Under the pieces are notes generated by a model, which made no database searches, had not been told where the DNA came from, and saw only the letters and a program-made list of their open reading frames with translations. A program made the position numbers and the translations under genes. This document shows, in pieces, positions 20,600 through 32,103 of a stretch of 64,000 nt of DNA (position 1 is its first letter; every line of letters begins with the position of its first letter). The DNA lies in NCBI RefSeq assembly GCF_050624435.1, contig NC_134538.1:127888937-127952936 (forward strand), in the 5' to 3' direction. The stretch is from Tenrec ecaudatus (lineage: Eukaryota > Chordata > Mammalia > Afrosoricida > Tenrecidae).

Positions 20600-21980
20600 G
20601 CTGGCGTTAAAGCTGGCCAACAGCAGGGAACCTTCCACCATTTTGTACCATCTAACTTACTCCTACTCAGTCAGTCGGTCTTTAAAATGCATTTCACAAC
20701 TGATATTGGTTAGTGGCAGGGGATCAATCTAGATTAAGTTAAATATTTGATCATAAATGCAAGTTAATAACAGTATTTTAATTTTTAGACTAATTATCCA
20801 AATGAGTAATGCATTTTTATAGAGTAGGAGGAATTCTGATCCATTTGCATCTGTTGACTAAAGCTTATAACGCACAAAGCCATCAGCGTGACTGCTGAGA
20901 GGGACAGCCATCGAACCCGTGGACCAGAGCGTGGTGGCGGCTCAATGCGGGCACATCTGTAGTCTGTGACTCTCCTGGGACGGCAGGTAGCTCCTAGGAG
21001 CAGAACTAACTCTTTTCCATGGGGCACTCCACCCCACCCTACTCCTTATTGCCTAGCCCCCAAAGAGTAACTGCCAAAGATGGAGCCAACCATTCAGTTG
21101 TATTTAAAGTTGGCAAAAAGGGGAGGAAAGAGGACAATTATGTAAACAAAGTGAAATTCCTGTTGAAATGGGACTGGGGTGGATTTTCATAAATGGGTTA
21201 TGCACCTTCCACCTGGGTAGAGCATGCCCTCTAGTTCTTCAGGGGAATGAGTTGTGTGCTTTCTGTGAATAGGAGCCTAGAGTTTCTGGAAGGGCCATGC
21301 TGGCGTTTGGGGCTGCAATTATTCATTATGCGGGCTCTCCTGCATCCTGGGCCTTCCTAGCGTGTTTGCAGCCCTGGCCCCTGGAGTACTGAATGCTGGT
21401 AGTTCCCACAACAGTCTCCTCCCCCTGCTCCCTGCTTCTAATCGCCAAACACCTTCGGAGAAGAAAAGTAACTCTTTTCTGTGTTTTTCTGTGTTAAGGA
21501 AATAAAGGCAGAATTCTCCAAATTTGAGGTTGGAATAATTTTCTTTTTCGAGAAACAATTTTGAGGTCATGGAGGCTGAAATGACCATGACTGAAATCAG
21601 CACATTTCTTCACCATTTAAACACCAGATTTCAGCCTCAAACTCAGTAAACTACATCTGAAGTCACTCCACAACATGCCGGCATGGGACATCCTGGGAAA
21701 GAGAACGAGTGTATCCCAGCTCTGTCACCAGCGGTGCTGTCCCTTTCTAAGAAAGGGGCACAGATACTACCTCATAAACTTGCCTGAGGGCTACATGTGC
21801 TGAGATCTATAACCTGGGTCACTCAGTTCCCAATCATCAGGAAGAATGTGAGCTGCTGGCTGCAGGACAGAGGGGTGAGGACGTGGAACTTCCCGCACTG
21901 ACAGTCATCGTTCACAAGGTGTGAGGATGTAGGCGAAAAGCTGGACTCTGGGAGAGCCAATGAGGGCAGCCTCCAACTAG
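20600..21980. other. Intergenic stretch, nothing recognised
   Basis: No gene or clear repeat is seen. The short ORFs show no family resemblance. Confidence 0.4.
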
Positions 21981-21999
21981 GCAAATGGCAATTCCTGCT

Positions 22000-22570
22000 A
22001 GTAGGTGTTTGGGCCGGGTCCGGACTAGGCAGCCCCCATCTCCTCTCTGGCTCTTCAGGAGGAGAGAACTTCAAGGCCCCCATTTCCAGCCTCTGGGGAG
22101 GATGAATGACCCATTGAAGTCTGCATCTTCTGCCCCAACATTCCAAGGAGCTTCTCTCTCCAGACCAAGGGTGTGCAACCTGTCCCAGCACTCCAGGGAG
22201 CAGGCTGGCAAACAGCAAAGGCACTTCCCATGGATCCACAGATCGCATCCTGACTCAAGGTCCTGCAGCTGCAAGCAAACATCTCCCTCTGGTTGTCACC
22301 ATCTACCTCCCTAGCTCGGGCCCTATGTATCTCCCACCGCCTCACCCACAAGCCGCCTTGCCCCTGACCTAACTCGTTGGGTCTCGGAACCGCCCAGGAG
22401 CTCAAGATGCTCCTGTCCCTTTCTCTGCTCTCCCTTCCCTCCGGGAGCTCTTTCCTGCCCTAATAAAGCTGCTCTTAACCTCACGTTCCTTGTCTCAGTT
22501 CTGTCTCGTTCAGTGTCTCAGTGTTGATCTCAGTAGGAACGTCCACGTTCGGATACTGCTAAGGGCTACA
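22000..22570 (+). mobile_element. Candidate endogenous retrovirus solo LTR
   Basis: A C-rich segment ends with a polyadenylation signal in typical LTR context ('ctaataaagctgctcttaac' at about 22461). A short T/C-rich stretch follows, as in the R-U5 junction of gammaretrovirus-like LTRs. No gag, pol or env sequence flanks it. The 5' border and target duplication were not found, so the family is unassigned. Confidence 0.4.
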
Positions 22571-23794
22571 GGAAAAGGAAGGTGTGCATTTCCAGAAATC
22601 CACAAAGCCAGAGACGCGCATCGTGGGTTTTTAAAACCCTATATTTTAAATAGGGACAACTTGTCTTAAATAGAGACGATTCTCCCAGACAAAATCAAGA
22701 GTCCTATTAGCAAGCAAGTGGAAGTGGCTGACATACGACTTTGACTGCAGAAGATGAACGTCTACAGCGCTGTGTTAAAGCATATGGTCACGCTGACACC
22801 GGCTTGTTGTACATCATCTGAGTGCTGGAAACCCGATGGAACCTGATGGAACCGGTGGTGATTTTAACACATTCCAAACTGTGGAGCCTCTCTGCCCTCG
22901 GGGTCTCATGGAGTCACCAAGGTCCTCCCTGGAGGTGTGTGCTCACACTGATGGAAACGCTTCACAAGCGTCCTGCTTAGACACTTGCGTGAAAATGCAG
23001 CCCAGGGCATCTCTTTGGCCATGACCTCCTCCAACAGAGTGCGCTTGTCTCTTAAGGAATTCCCCTATAGCTTCATATACTACTGAGGAACATAAGTACT
23101 ATTGTTTGTATACAGGTGAAGAATCTCTTTTCTCCTATGCTTCTAAAGGGGAAACTGTGTTTCTCATTTGGCTTTAGCTCAATGCTTTACACATGAGGGT
23201 CTTCAATAACTCTTGGATTAAATTACACTGGAAGAAAATGATTATATTTAAAACACAGAAAAACATGTGGCATGTATAATATTACATGTCACATAATTTT
23301 CTATATATATGTATACACACAATTCAGTGACTTCTACCCTTGATATTTTACAATGGCTCTGCCTGTAACTCTTATTTTTCATTAATACTCTGGGATCCAC
23401 AATGACCACAAACAAAAACAAGGACAGCGTCTTCTCTAACCTCCTAAACGTGTAATCGAGAACTCTTTCGAGCATCAGGTATGCTGTTCTTCTCTATAGG
23501 AGTCTTTAATTCATCTTTTCCCTGACCGACACTGTCCTTTTATCCATTTCAACATGTTTTTTTACAACATCTTTAAATAAGTAAATTCAATAGAAAAAGA
23601 ATGTTTGGAAACTGATGGTGGTAGCAAATGTACAATTCTGCTGGACGTGATTAAACTATGGGATGATTTGGTGTATGTATTAATCCCATTTTAAAAAAAA
23701 AAGGAGAACGAGAAATAAAAAATAAAATAAATTCGAACTATCATAGGTGAGAATGATGTAAGAGAACATATGCTCAAACCAAAACTCACGACTG

Positions 23795-23968
23795 ATTAAG
23801 CCAATTCTCACTCCAAGTGGCCTTATAGGACAGAGTAGAACTTCCCCTTTCAGCTTCCAAGGTCTCCGGTCTGTAAGGGAGTAGACGGGCTCATCTTTCC
23901 CAGGGGAACAGCTGGGGGCTTCCAATCGTAGCTCAATTCTTAGCTCACTATGTCACCCGGGCTCCCAG
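23795..23968 (-). repeat. AfroSINE copy, antisense
   Basis: Antisense copy from 'aagccaattctcactcc' through 'agagtagaacttcccc' to the 5' end 'gtcacccgggctccc'. Confidence 0.75.
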
Positions 23969-24093
23969 GGAACAGATGAGATCGCCAGCGAGTCTCCAGT
24001 TACTGGAGGACTTCAACAATAAAATACTAATACAGAACCCAGAGCCTTGTTTTTTTTTTTCAAACTTAAGTATTTTATTCTCTAATGAAAAGA

Positions 24094-24215
24094 TTTTTTT
24101 AAAACGTTTTATTAGGGGCTCATACAACTCTTATCACAGTCCATACATATACATACATCAATTGTATAAAGCACATCTGTACAGTCTTTGCCCTAATCAT
24201 TTTCTTTTCTTTTTT
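24094..24215 (-). mobile_element. L1 3'-end fragment, minus strand
   Basis: The terminal 110 bases of the L1 3' end in antisense ('tttattaggggctcatacaactc', 'tgtataaagcacatctgtac'). It lies directly next to a second antisense copy. Confidence 0.75.
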
Positions 24216-24229
24216 TTCCCTTTTCTTTT

Positions 24230-24780
24230 TTTACATTTTATTAGGGGCTCATACAACTCTTATCACAATCCATACATATACATACATCAATTGTATAAAG
24301 CACATCCATACATTCCCTGCCCCAATCATTCTCAAAGCATTTGCTCTCCACTTAAGCCCCTTGCATCAGGTCCTCTTTTTTTCCCCTCCCTCCCCGCTCC
24401 CCCCTCCCTCATGTGCCCTTTGTGATTTATACATCATTATTTTGTCATATCTTGCTCTATCCGGAGTCTCCCTTCCCCCCCTTCTCTGCCGTCCCTCTCC
24501 CAGGGAGGAGGTCACATGTGGATCCCTGTAATCAGTTCCCCCTTTCCAACCCACTCACCCTACACTCTCCCAGCATCGCCCCTCACACCCTTGGTCCTGA
24601 AGGTATCGTCCACCCTGGATTCCCTGTGCCTCCAGCCCTCATATGCACCAGTGTACAGTCTCTGCCCTATCCAGCCCTGCAAGGTAGAATTCGGATCATG
24701 GTAGTTGGGGGGAGGAAGCATCCAGGATCTGGGGGAAAGCTGTGCTCTTTGTCGGTACTACCTCGCACCCTGAACCTTAT
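24230..24780 (-). mobile_element. L1 3'-UTR fragment, minus strand
   Basis: An antisense copy of the same family as 12871-13293 but longer. It includes the counterparts of 'aacagaaaagtgggtgaagggag' and of the segment ending with 'ctaccttgcagggctgg'. ORFs across it are antisense by-products. Confidence 0.75.
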
Positions 24781-24806
24781 TTTTTTTCTAAAGAAATAAA
24801 ATTATC

Positions 24807-24851
24807 AAAAAAAAAAAAAAAAAAAAAAAAGACAACCAAAAAAAAAAAAAA
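24807..24851 (+). repeat. Poly(A) tract
   Basis: A 24-base A run at 24807-24830 is followed by a second A run. It is probably the tail of an inserted retroelement. Confidence 0.85.
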
Positions 24852-24852
24852 G

Positions 24853-24978
24853 AAAATGATGAGGGCAAAGAATGTATAGCTGTGCTTTATACAATTGATG
24901 TGTGTATTTTGTGATAAGAGTTGTATGAATCCCTAATAAAATGTTTAGAAAAACAGGAAAAAAAAAAAAAAAAACTTT
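24853..24978 (+). mobile_element. L1 3'-end fragment, sense
   Basis: A short sense copy ('gatgagggcaaagaatgtata', 'gataagagttgtatgaatcc', 'taataaaatg') with a poly(A) tail. It faces the antisense copy at 24230-24780, making an inverted pair. Confidence 0.75.
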
Positions 24979-25282
24979 TTAGGATGAAAATATGGTCATA
25001 TCAATAAATTCTGAAAGATATTTGAGAAATAAAATTTCCATTAATTTGAAAGCATTATAACAAACGAATAAAGAAAATATTAGGTGATGTTTGATTGAAT
25101 GGGGCATACTTTTGTATGCATAAGCAATAGAAAAATTGATAAATTTGAGTATGTACAAATAACTTTAACCTAACTTCAGATTTATGGCAATATTTCAGGA
25201 TCAATACAAAACACATACTTCACCTAGGTCCCACATGTGTTAATGATTTGCACATGTATAATAAAGTTTTCTGTTAATCTTT

Positions 25283-25307
25283 AAAAAAAAAAAAAAAAAA
25301 AAAAAAA
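25283..25307 (+). repeat. Poly(A) tract
   Basis: A 25-base A run, a probable retroelement tail, although the body upstream is not recognised. Confidence 0.85.
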
Positions 25308-25671
25308 TTATCTACAAAATTGAATATGCAATGCCAAAATAACATAGTGATTGCAAATGTGATATTTAATACACATTGTTGCACAACTAAGAATTGATTA
25401 CTTGAGAGTAGTAGTTTATTGCCCAGAGACATAAATAACCCAGAACTATGAGTCCGACACCTTCTTACCAAGAGGACACCTGGGACATAACTACGATAAC
25501 CGTGAACAATCCGCAGCACCCTGTGCAGACTCCATGCATTGGCTCACTGTGACTAGTTTACTAGTTGATAGTTCACAAGGTGGAGAGTATGTAATGATCA
25601 GAGACACAAGCACATATGTGGAGATAGGGGTGTGTGTGAGTGTGTGTGTGTGTGCATTTCCACATAGTGGT

Positions 25672-25858
25672 AAATACTGGTGGTATAGTGATTATGTGTT
25701 GGCATGGGACCCACACGGTAGGCAGTTTGAAACCACCAGGATCTCCGAGAGAGAAAGACTGGGCTTTCTATGCCTGTAAATAGGTACAGTCTCAGAAACC
25801 CACAGGAGGTCACTATGAGTCAGCATTGACTTGGTGGTAGTAAGCCTGGTTTGGTTTT
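25672..25858 (+). repeat. AfroSINE, nearly full length
   Basis: Sense copy with 'actggtggtatagtgattatg', B-box 'AGTTTGAAACCACCAGG', 'ctgggctttctatgcc', 'acagtctcagaaaccc' and tail 'tgagtcagcattgacttgg' ending 'tttggtttttt'. Confidence 0.85.
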
Positions 25859-26649
25859 TTAAATAATAAATAATCAGATAATTAAATATAAAGAACAATT
25901 CTATTACTATAGACCAAAAGAAGATAATGGGGAATAAATTTGATTTTAAAAAAGAGCACAAGTTGCATATACTGAAAACTAGGAAACACTGATGAGAGAA
26001 AAAAAATTAAAGATCTAAAAGTTAGAACTGCCGGTGCTTATTGTATGCTTAAAAGGTTGTACGTTTGCAAAAGCACTGTTAAATGAATCAATGCTGTTCA
26101 AATGTCCGCTCCTCCAAACAGACGGGTCAATTCAATTCAACCCACAACAGAATTCCAGCAAAGTTTTTGTTTTTAATGGGAAATGATTGTGACATTTATT
26201 AGAAATTGTTGAAGTACCATATGAACCAAAGCTATTTTGATGAATGATATACTGCTTGGATTCAAAACTGACTATGAATAACACTAATTAAGACCATCTA
26301 CTTGCCTGAGAATAAGCAAATCAATGAAACAACAGCGTCTAAGAACAACCAGTTTTGACAAAGGTAATCAAGTGTTGAGAGGGTCTTCTTTTCATCAAGT
26401 GCGATACCCATTTCAACAATGGATATTCATGTGCAAAAAAGTGAACACTTGATACAAAACAAAAAATCAAATGGAAATCACAGGTCCTTATGTACGAAGT
26501 AAAACTGTAAAATTTCTAGAAGAAACTATGGGGGGAGGGGAGCCCATGTTACTAGACACTATAACAAAAGCATGACTCCCCCCAAAAGACAAATTGATAA
26601 AATGAACCTTCACCAAAATGTAAAACATGCATTCTTTAAAAGTGTTTCC

Positions 26650-26785
26650 CAAAGTTGTTGATACCGCCAGGAGCAGCCGCAAAAGTGGACCCCTAAGCAG
26701 GGAACGATGGTGGCAGGGTTCTGTTCCATTGTGTATAGGGTTGCCGAGTCAGAACGGACTCAATGCGTCTGACAACAGCACACTT
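26650..26785 (+). repeat. RTE/AfroSINE-type 3' tail fragment
   Basis: The sense tail 'ttctgttccattgtgtatagggttgc' and 'gagtcagaacggactcaatgcgtctgacaacagca' is the terminal segment shared by RTE and AfroSINE. It sits inside the L1 remnant. Confidence 0.6.
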
Positions 26786-26787
26786 TA

Positions 26788-27000
26788 TCCTGAGAGCCTG
26801 GTGATGTGGTGAGCTACACAATGAGCTGTGAACCTCAAGGCGAGCAGTTCAAAACCACCAGCCTCTCTGAGGGAAAAAGGTGAGGCTTTCAATTCTCATA
26901 CAGAGTTATAGTCTTAGAATCCCTTAGGGGCAGTTTTACCTTGTCCTGTAGGGCTGGTCTGAGTCAAAATCAATTTGATGGCAGTGAGTGTTTTTGGAGA
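26788..27000 (+). repeat. AfroSINE, nearly full length
   Basis: It runs from 'GAGAGCCTGGTGATGTGG' through B-box 'AGTTCAAAACCACCAGC' to the tail 'aatttgatggcagtgagtg' and 'tttttggag'. It inserted into the older L1. Confidence 0.85.
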
Positions 27001-28089
27001 CTTTCTCCTGGATATTTACTGTGGTACAAAGGTTTTTAATTACTGGTTGCCACCACGCAGTGGTGGTGAACAGAGAATTGTTTTTCTGAAAAGCAAGTGG
27101 TAGGCCAAATAAATTTGGAAACCTATGCTTTTAAAAAACACAGAGGAAATGAGAAGACAAGTAACAGAGTGGAAGAAAATGTTCGCAAACCATATTTCTG
27201 GGAAAAGAATTGTATGCAGGATACACCAGGAACTCTGGATACTCAATAAGCAGCCACATAAACACTTAAAAATAAGCAAAGACTGGAAGAGACCTTTCTT
27301 TCATGTATCTTCAGAAGAAGACACGTGAGCAGCTAATGGAGCAGGAGAAGATGCTCAACATCAGTGGTCAAGAGGCAATGCCAATTACAGTCAACACTGC
27401 ATCACCATTTCACAGCCACCGGATCATCACAACCAAAGAGAAAAGCGATACCCAAGGCTGGAGAAGACAGGGAACCAAATTCCATGCATCGCTGATGGAA
27501 ACGTGAACTCACAGGCACAGGCATTGTGGAAACGGTTTGACAATCTCTTTCAAAGTTAAGCATAAACGTATTACATGAGCCAGCAATTCCACTTTCAGGT
27601 GGAATTTGATGTTTAATCAAGAGAAATGACAGCCTATGTGCACACAAAGGCTTGTGCATGAATGTCATAGTAGCCTTTTCCACAATAGGCAAATATGGAA
27701 AGCAATGAAAACTTATGAGTAGAGGAGACCAAAAATGGGTCCTAGCTACACAGTAGAAGGAACCAACCACGGATACATGCTACAGCGGGGACAAATGTCC
27801 ACAGATGTCACTAGTGAAGACTATTGAGAGTTTCTGTTTTTGTGAAGTGTCCATAAATGGTCAACCGATGTAGCAGGAGAGCGGGTGAGGCGCTGTGGGT
27901 GCATGGGGATGGAGGGGAGGAGCAGTGTATGTGAAGGGCGAGCTTTGAGGATGACGGAACTGCCCCAGTGCCAGAGGACAGCAGTGGTTTCACATCCTGT
28001 ACATGTCATTAAAATGACTAAGTTACAGTTATTATAGGTGGATTTTGGATGTTACACCTCAATAGAGCTATCACAATGAAAAAGACCAG

Positions 28090-29320
28090 GGCATATGGGA
28101 ACTGACAGACAGAGGCAATGTTGGCATCCCAGTTCTGGAGTAGGATGGCCGTCACTGTCTATACTGGGAAAAACGACCTTTTCAAGGGGGTTAACTGGTG
28201 TGAAATCATTGGGAATGTTTGTAATTGTCTACTTCATTCTATCGTTATTTCACTTTGCGACGCCTGGTGAAAGGGGGAGTGGGTGATGCAGCCTGTTCAG
28301 AGGTGTGGTGAGACAGTCAAGAGACCAAATGCATGCAGTCCTGGAGGGTAGCCAAGTGCTAGACATGGCCTATATCAACAATAAAAACATCCAAGTGTCC
28401 CCCATGATAGGAAAGTACTTGGCAAAACACATTGGTTTTCCCTATCACAGAGCTATAAAATTCCTTTTAATGTAAAATAACCTAGTCAATTTTATTTACT
28501 CAAAGAGAAGTATAGTAACATTATTGGTAGTAGATACAACTTGCCTTTTCAAAAGGGAAATTTTTAAATACAGCCATTGTCAAGGTGTGTGTCACATAAA
28601 AAGTTATCACGATGAACACAACAGCAAAATAAAATTCAAAAATAAATTCAAAAAACGATTAGTACAGTGAGATAAAGCCACTGGTATGACAGAATACTAG
28701 TTATTTTAAATGCTGATATTAGTCAAGAAGTAGAAAATACTTGCCAAAGACGTCAGCTAAATTTTATAGATTCAGGGATACAAATGAATAAACATTTAAC
28801 TTATCTGATCATTTCTTTTTGTAAATTATTACAAAACTGAAATTCAGAAGACTAGCTAGGCCATTTATATCTCCTCTCATAAAGAACCTACTCTACGTAC
28901 AATTCACCCCGAGGAGACGCCGTAACCTACCTTGGCGACAAGGACTCTTCTTCTGACAAAGAGTGTTCATTATTTCTGTTCCATCCTGAGAAGAAAACCA
29001 CTCTACTTTTATACAAAGACAGTACTGATCATTATAGAAAGAGGGATATCTCAGGTGAGTCACACAGTCCCTCAGCTCCCTGCTTCAAGGACAAATGGGG
29101 ACAAGAACTAGATTAGACCCTGAGCACCACACAACTGGATGTATTTTTGTTGGGGTGAAGAGGGACGACCCAGGGATGCAGACGCGGTGGCCCAAGTACA
29201 CTCGTGTGCTTCTTACACGGCTGAAGAAGAAAACGATGGGCACCAAAAAGGGGAGGGGGCGTGGGGACAACAGAATTAACCTCAGCTGCAAACAGATGAA
29301 CTGTATCATGTTAGGACTGC
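28090..29320. other. Intergenic stretch, nothing recognised
   Basis: AT-rich sequence without a recognised gene or confident repeat. Confidence 0.35.
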
Positions 29321-29322
29321 GC

Positions 29323-29425
29323 TGATCTTATAAGGTGCAGACAGAGAAACACCACACTTTTATTTTTATTGCGGACAGGACTGATCTTATAAGGTGCAGA
29401 TATACAAACACCACATTTTTTTTAA
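29323..29425 (+). repeat. Imperfect 59-bp tandem duplication
   Basis: The word 'tgatcttataaggtgcaga' occurs at 29323 and 29382. Similar 'caaacaccaca' text and a T-rich stretch follow both, giving two diverged units of 59 bases. Confidence 0.8.
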
Positions 29426-30899
29426 AACTGTGGCTGAAGTGTTCTCTGACAAAAATACGAGTATTCCAAATTCCAATTATTTGTACTTTTCTTACATTTA
29501 TAGCATTGCTGTAGTTGAATATGGACACGTATAACCAGTGGTCTGAATGAAAGAACTATTTAACTGTTTCTTTGGAAGTCATGAATAGCTTCATATTGAT
29601 TTATATGGCCTCTCACGACGGTAATTTGGTTGTTACAATCTGTGGGGTATTTTCTTTGCCTTATTGACACTGTTACTTGTGAAACAGTGGAACCTGTGAT
29701 GGAAATGACTTCTTGGTTAGGTACAAGGGGACTTCAAAAAGTTCGTGGAAAGGAGGAGTGAAAAGATCACGGAATTTTCTCACCAATTTCTTGAAGCCTC
29801 TGCATAAACCTCTGCGCTTTGAGCCTCCGAGCTCCGAGTTCCCACAGTGGTTGGCAGCTCAGTAATGAGTGATTTGGGGGGTGGGGGGCAGAGAGAAGAC
29901 AAAGTGGAAAGACCTCCATCTCCTGACACTGCATGCTCACCGTTTTGCATCTTCCATTGCTCTCGGGTTCTTATGGCATCTACTTTGTTCCTGGCTAAAA
30001 ATGTGGTGTATCGTGACAAGGACGGACCTGGGGAACACAATGCTGAGTGAAGTTAACCGTGTACAAGAGGATCAGCACTGTACGAGACCGCGACTCTAAG
30101 GATAAAAACCACGACAAACGCTTGCAGACTGCAGGGACAGGCTTTGGGGTTGCCAACGGAGGGAGGGTACGGGAGGGAAGTGAAGCAATAGGCCGGAAGG
30201 TTGGCAGGTGTTGACCTTGGTGAGGAGGGCGGGGCTCTGGAAGATGGAAAAACGAGAGGGTGGGATAGAACCCTGGGGGTTGAAGTGTAGAATACAGAGA
30301 TGATAGCATGGAACGTAAAATCCTCTATGTAACTTACCCTTAAAAAATCATAAGTAATTTTCACCAAAGTTTTTGAAATCCCTGCAAGGGTGTGTCTTAT
30401 TTAAATAAAAGGATCTCTGTTTTAGGCACTGGGCTATTAATGGAAAGATTGGTGACTGAAACCCACCCAGAGGTGCTTCAAAAGAAAGTCTTGGTTAAAG
30501 CACGCCGCTTTCTCAGCTCTTGGGGGACCGCACACAGCCTCGGTGCCCCTAGGAGACACCTCCATCTGAAGAGCTATTCTAAGTAAGCAAGCCTATCTGC
30601 AGCGGAACCAGAACGGAAATATTGCCAGGATAGCATCTGCTAAAGAAATAAAACTTGTGATACCCAAAAATGCCTGAGCATCAACATTAATTTGATGCTG
30701 TATACTTTAAAGAAAATGGATGAGTGAAAGAATAACGTTTGGTTTTGTAAATATCCTATTTTTCCTGTAGACATTTGACTTGCACCGGGCTGCGTTGGTT
30801 TCCACACTCCTTCCCCCCTTTCATTTGTACATTTTCAGAATATACTTCTGCAGTTGTCTGAAGAGTAAGCACAAGTTTGAGCTAGTGCTCCTGCTCATT

Positions 30900-31790
30900 T
30901 TTAAATAAATCATTTTATTAGGGGCTTACAGCTCTTGAAACGATTCAAATTATCAGTTGTATCAAGCACATTTGTACATATGTTGCCATCATCATTTTCA
31001 AAACATTTTTCTACTTGTACCTTTGGTATCAGCTTCTCTTTTTTCCCTCCCTTCCTCACCCTCCCACCCTCGTGATCCCTTGATAAATTATAAACGATTA
31101 TTTTCATATCTTACACCATCCACGGTCTCCTTTCACTCATGCTTGTTGATCATCCCCCTGGGGGTGGGATGGGGATAATTCGTCGATTGTTGCGATCGGT
31201 TCCCCCTTCCTTCTCCCACCTCACCCTACCCTTGTGGTATCTCTACTCCCATTATTATTCCCGAGGGCCTTATCTGTCCTGCAGACTGTGCGGCAAGGTC
31301 TCTTATCTGGACCAGTATACATGCTGTGGCCTAGCGGACTTATAAGGTAGAATCGGGGTCATGATAGCGGGGGTGGGGTTAACATTAAAGAACTAGAGGA
31401 ATGTTGTGTGCTTCATCCATGCTACACTGCACTCTGACTGGCTCGTCTCTTCCTTGTGACACGTCTGTGAAGGAATGTCCAATTTTCTACAGATGGGCTT
31501 TGGATCTCCTCTCCGACATCCCTTGTTTAGCTTGATATGATTGTTCATTTTGGGTCTTCTGATGCCTGATTCCTGCAACACCTCAGGGTCACACAGGCTA
31601 GTGTGCCTCTCCCATGAGGGCTTTGTTGCTTCTCTGCTGGATGGCCGCTTGTTTAATTTCAAGCCTTTAAGACTCCAGATGCCAGGCACCATCAGCTTCC
31701 TTCACCACATTTTCTTATGTACCTAATTTGACTTCAGTAATTGTGTTGGGCAGGAGCATGCTCCACATTTTATAAAGGAAATACCTGGCA
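30900..31790 (-). mobile_element. L1 3'-UTR fragment, minus strand, long copy
   Basis: On the minus strand it reads from the 'GGCATC...TCTTAAAGGCTTGAA' region of the L1 3' UTR to the terminal 'CCTAATAAAATGATTT'. It matches the sense copies at 49272-50445 and 62956-63888. Antisense ORFs such as the one containing EGFVASLLDGRLFNFKPLRL are by-products. Confidence 0.75.
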
Positions 31791-32103
31791 CCCAGAGCTC
31801 AAGATCTTAAACATATGGACTTTGCAGCAGAGCCCAGCTGGCTTAGCATCCAGTTGCTCAGCTCCTTCCAGCACAATCTGAGTCAGACCCAGGCTATCTC
31901 TATGAATGAACATCACAAGAAGTATTATCTAAACTTGAGCAACAGGATATATAGCCTTATATGAAATCATAAAGAAAGGGGCACTTATATATATTCTTTA
32001 TTGCTCTTGATAAAGCCAAAAAATGCAATAAATTATATGACAAATGGAGAAACAACAGCGATAAATTTGGCTGCTATGAATATCGAAAAAAGAAAACAGA
32101 AGT

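Larger units (their letters stand above)
26040..28085 (+). mobile_element. L1 ORF2 3' end and 3' UTR, decayed
   Basis: The A-rich sense sequence carries typical L1 ORF2 terminal text in pieces: 'cccacaacagaattccagcaaag', then 'caaatggaaatcacaggtcc', 'gcgatacccaaggctggagaagac' and 'catgagccagcaattccac'. It ends with 3'-UTR phrases near 27990-28080. Reading frames are broken by many stops. An RTE tail and an AfroSINE are inserted between 26640 and 27000. Confidence 0.7.

Noticed and set aside
29095..29325. Basic ORF (KKKTMGTKKGRGRG) suggesting a ribosomal protein retrocopy
   Set aside because: The similarity is only in composition; no ribosomal protein sequence could be aligned by eye.
29731..29800. 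'gggacttcaaaaagttcgtgg' block reminiscent of a mammalian interspersed repeat
   Set aside because: The phrase is familiar, but I could not assign it to a family or find its ends.
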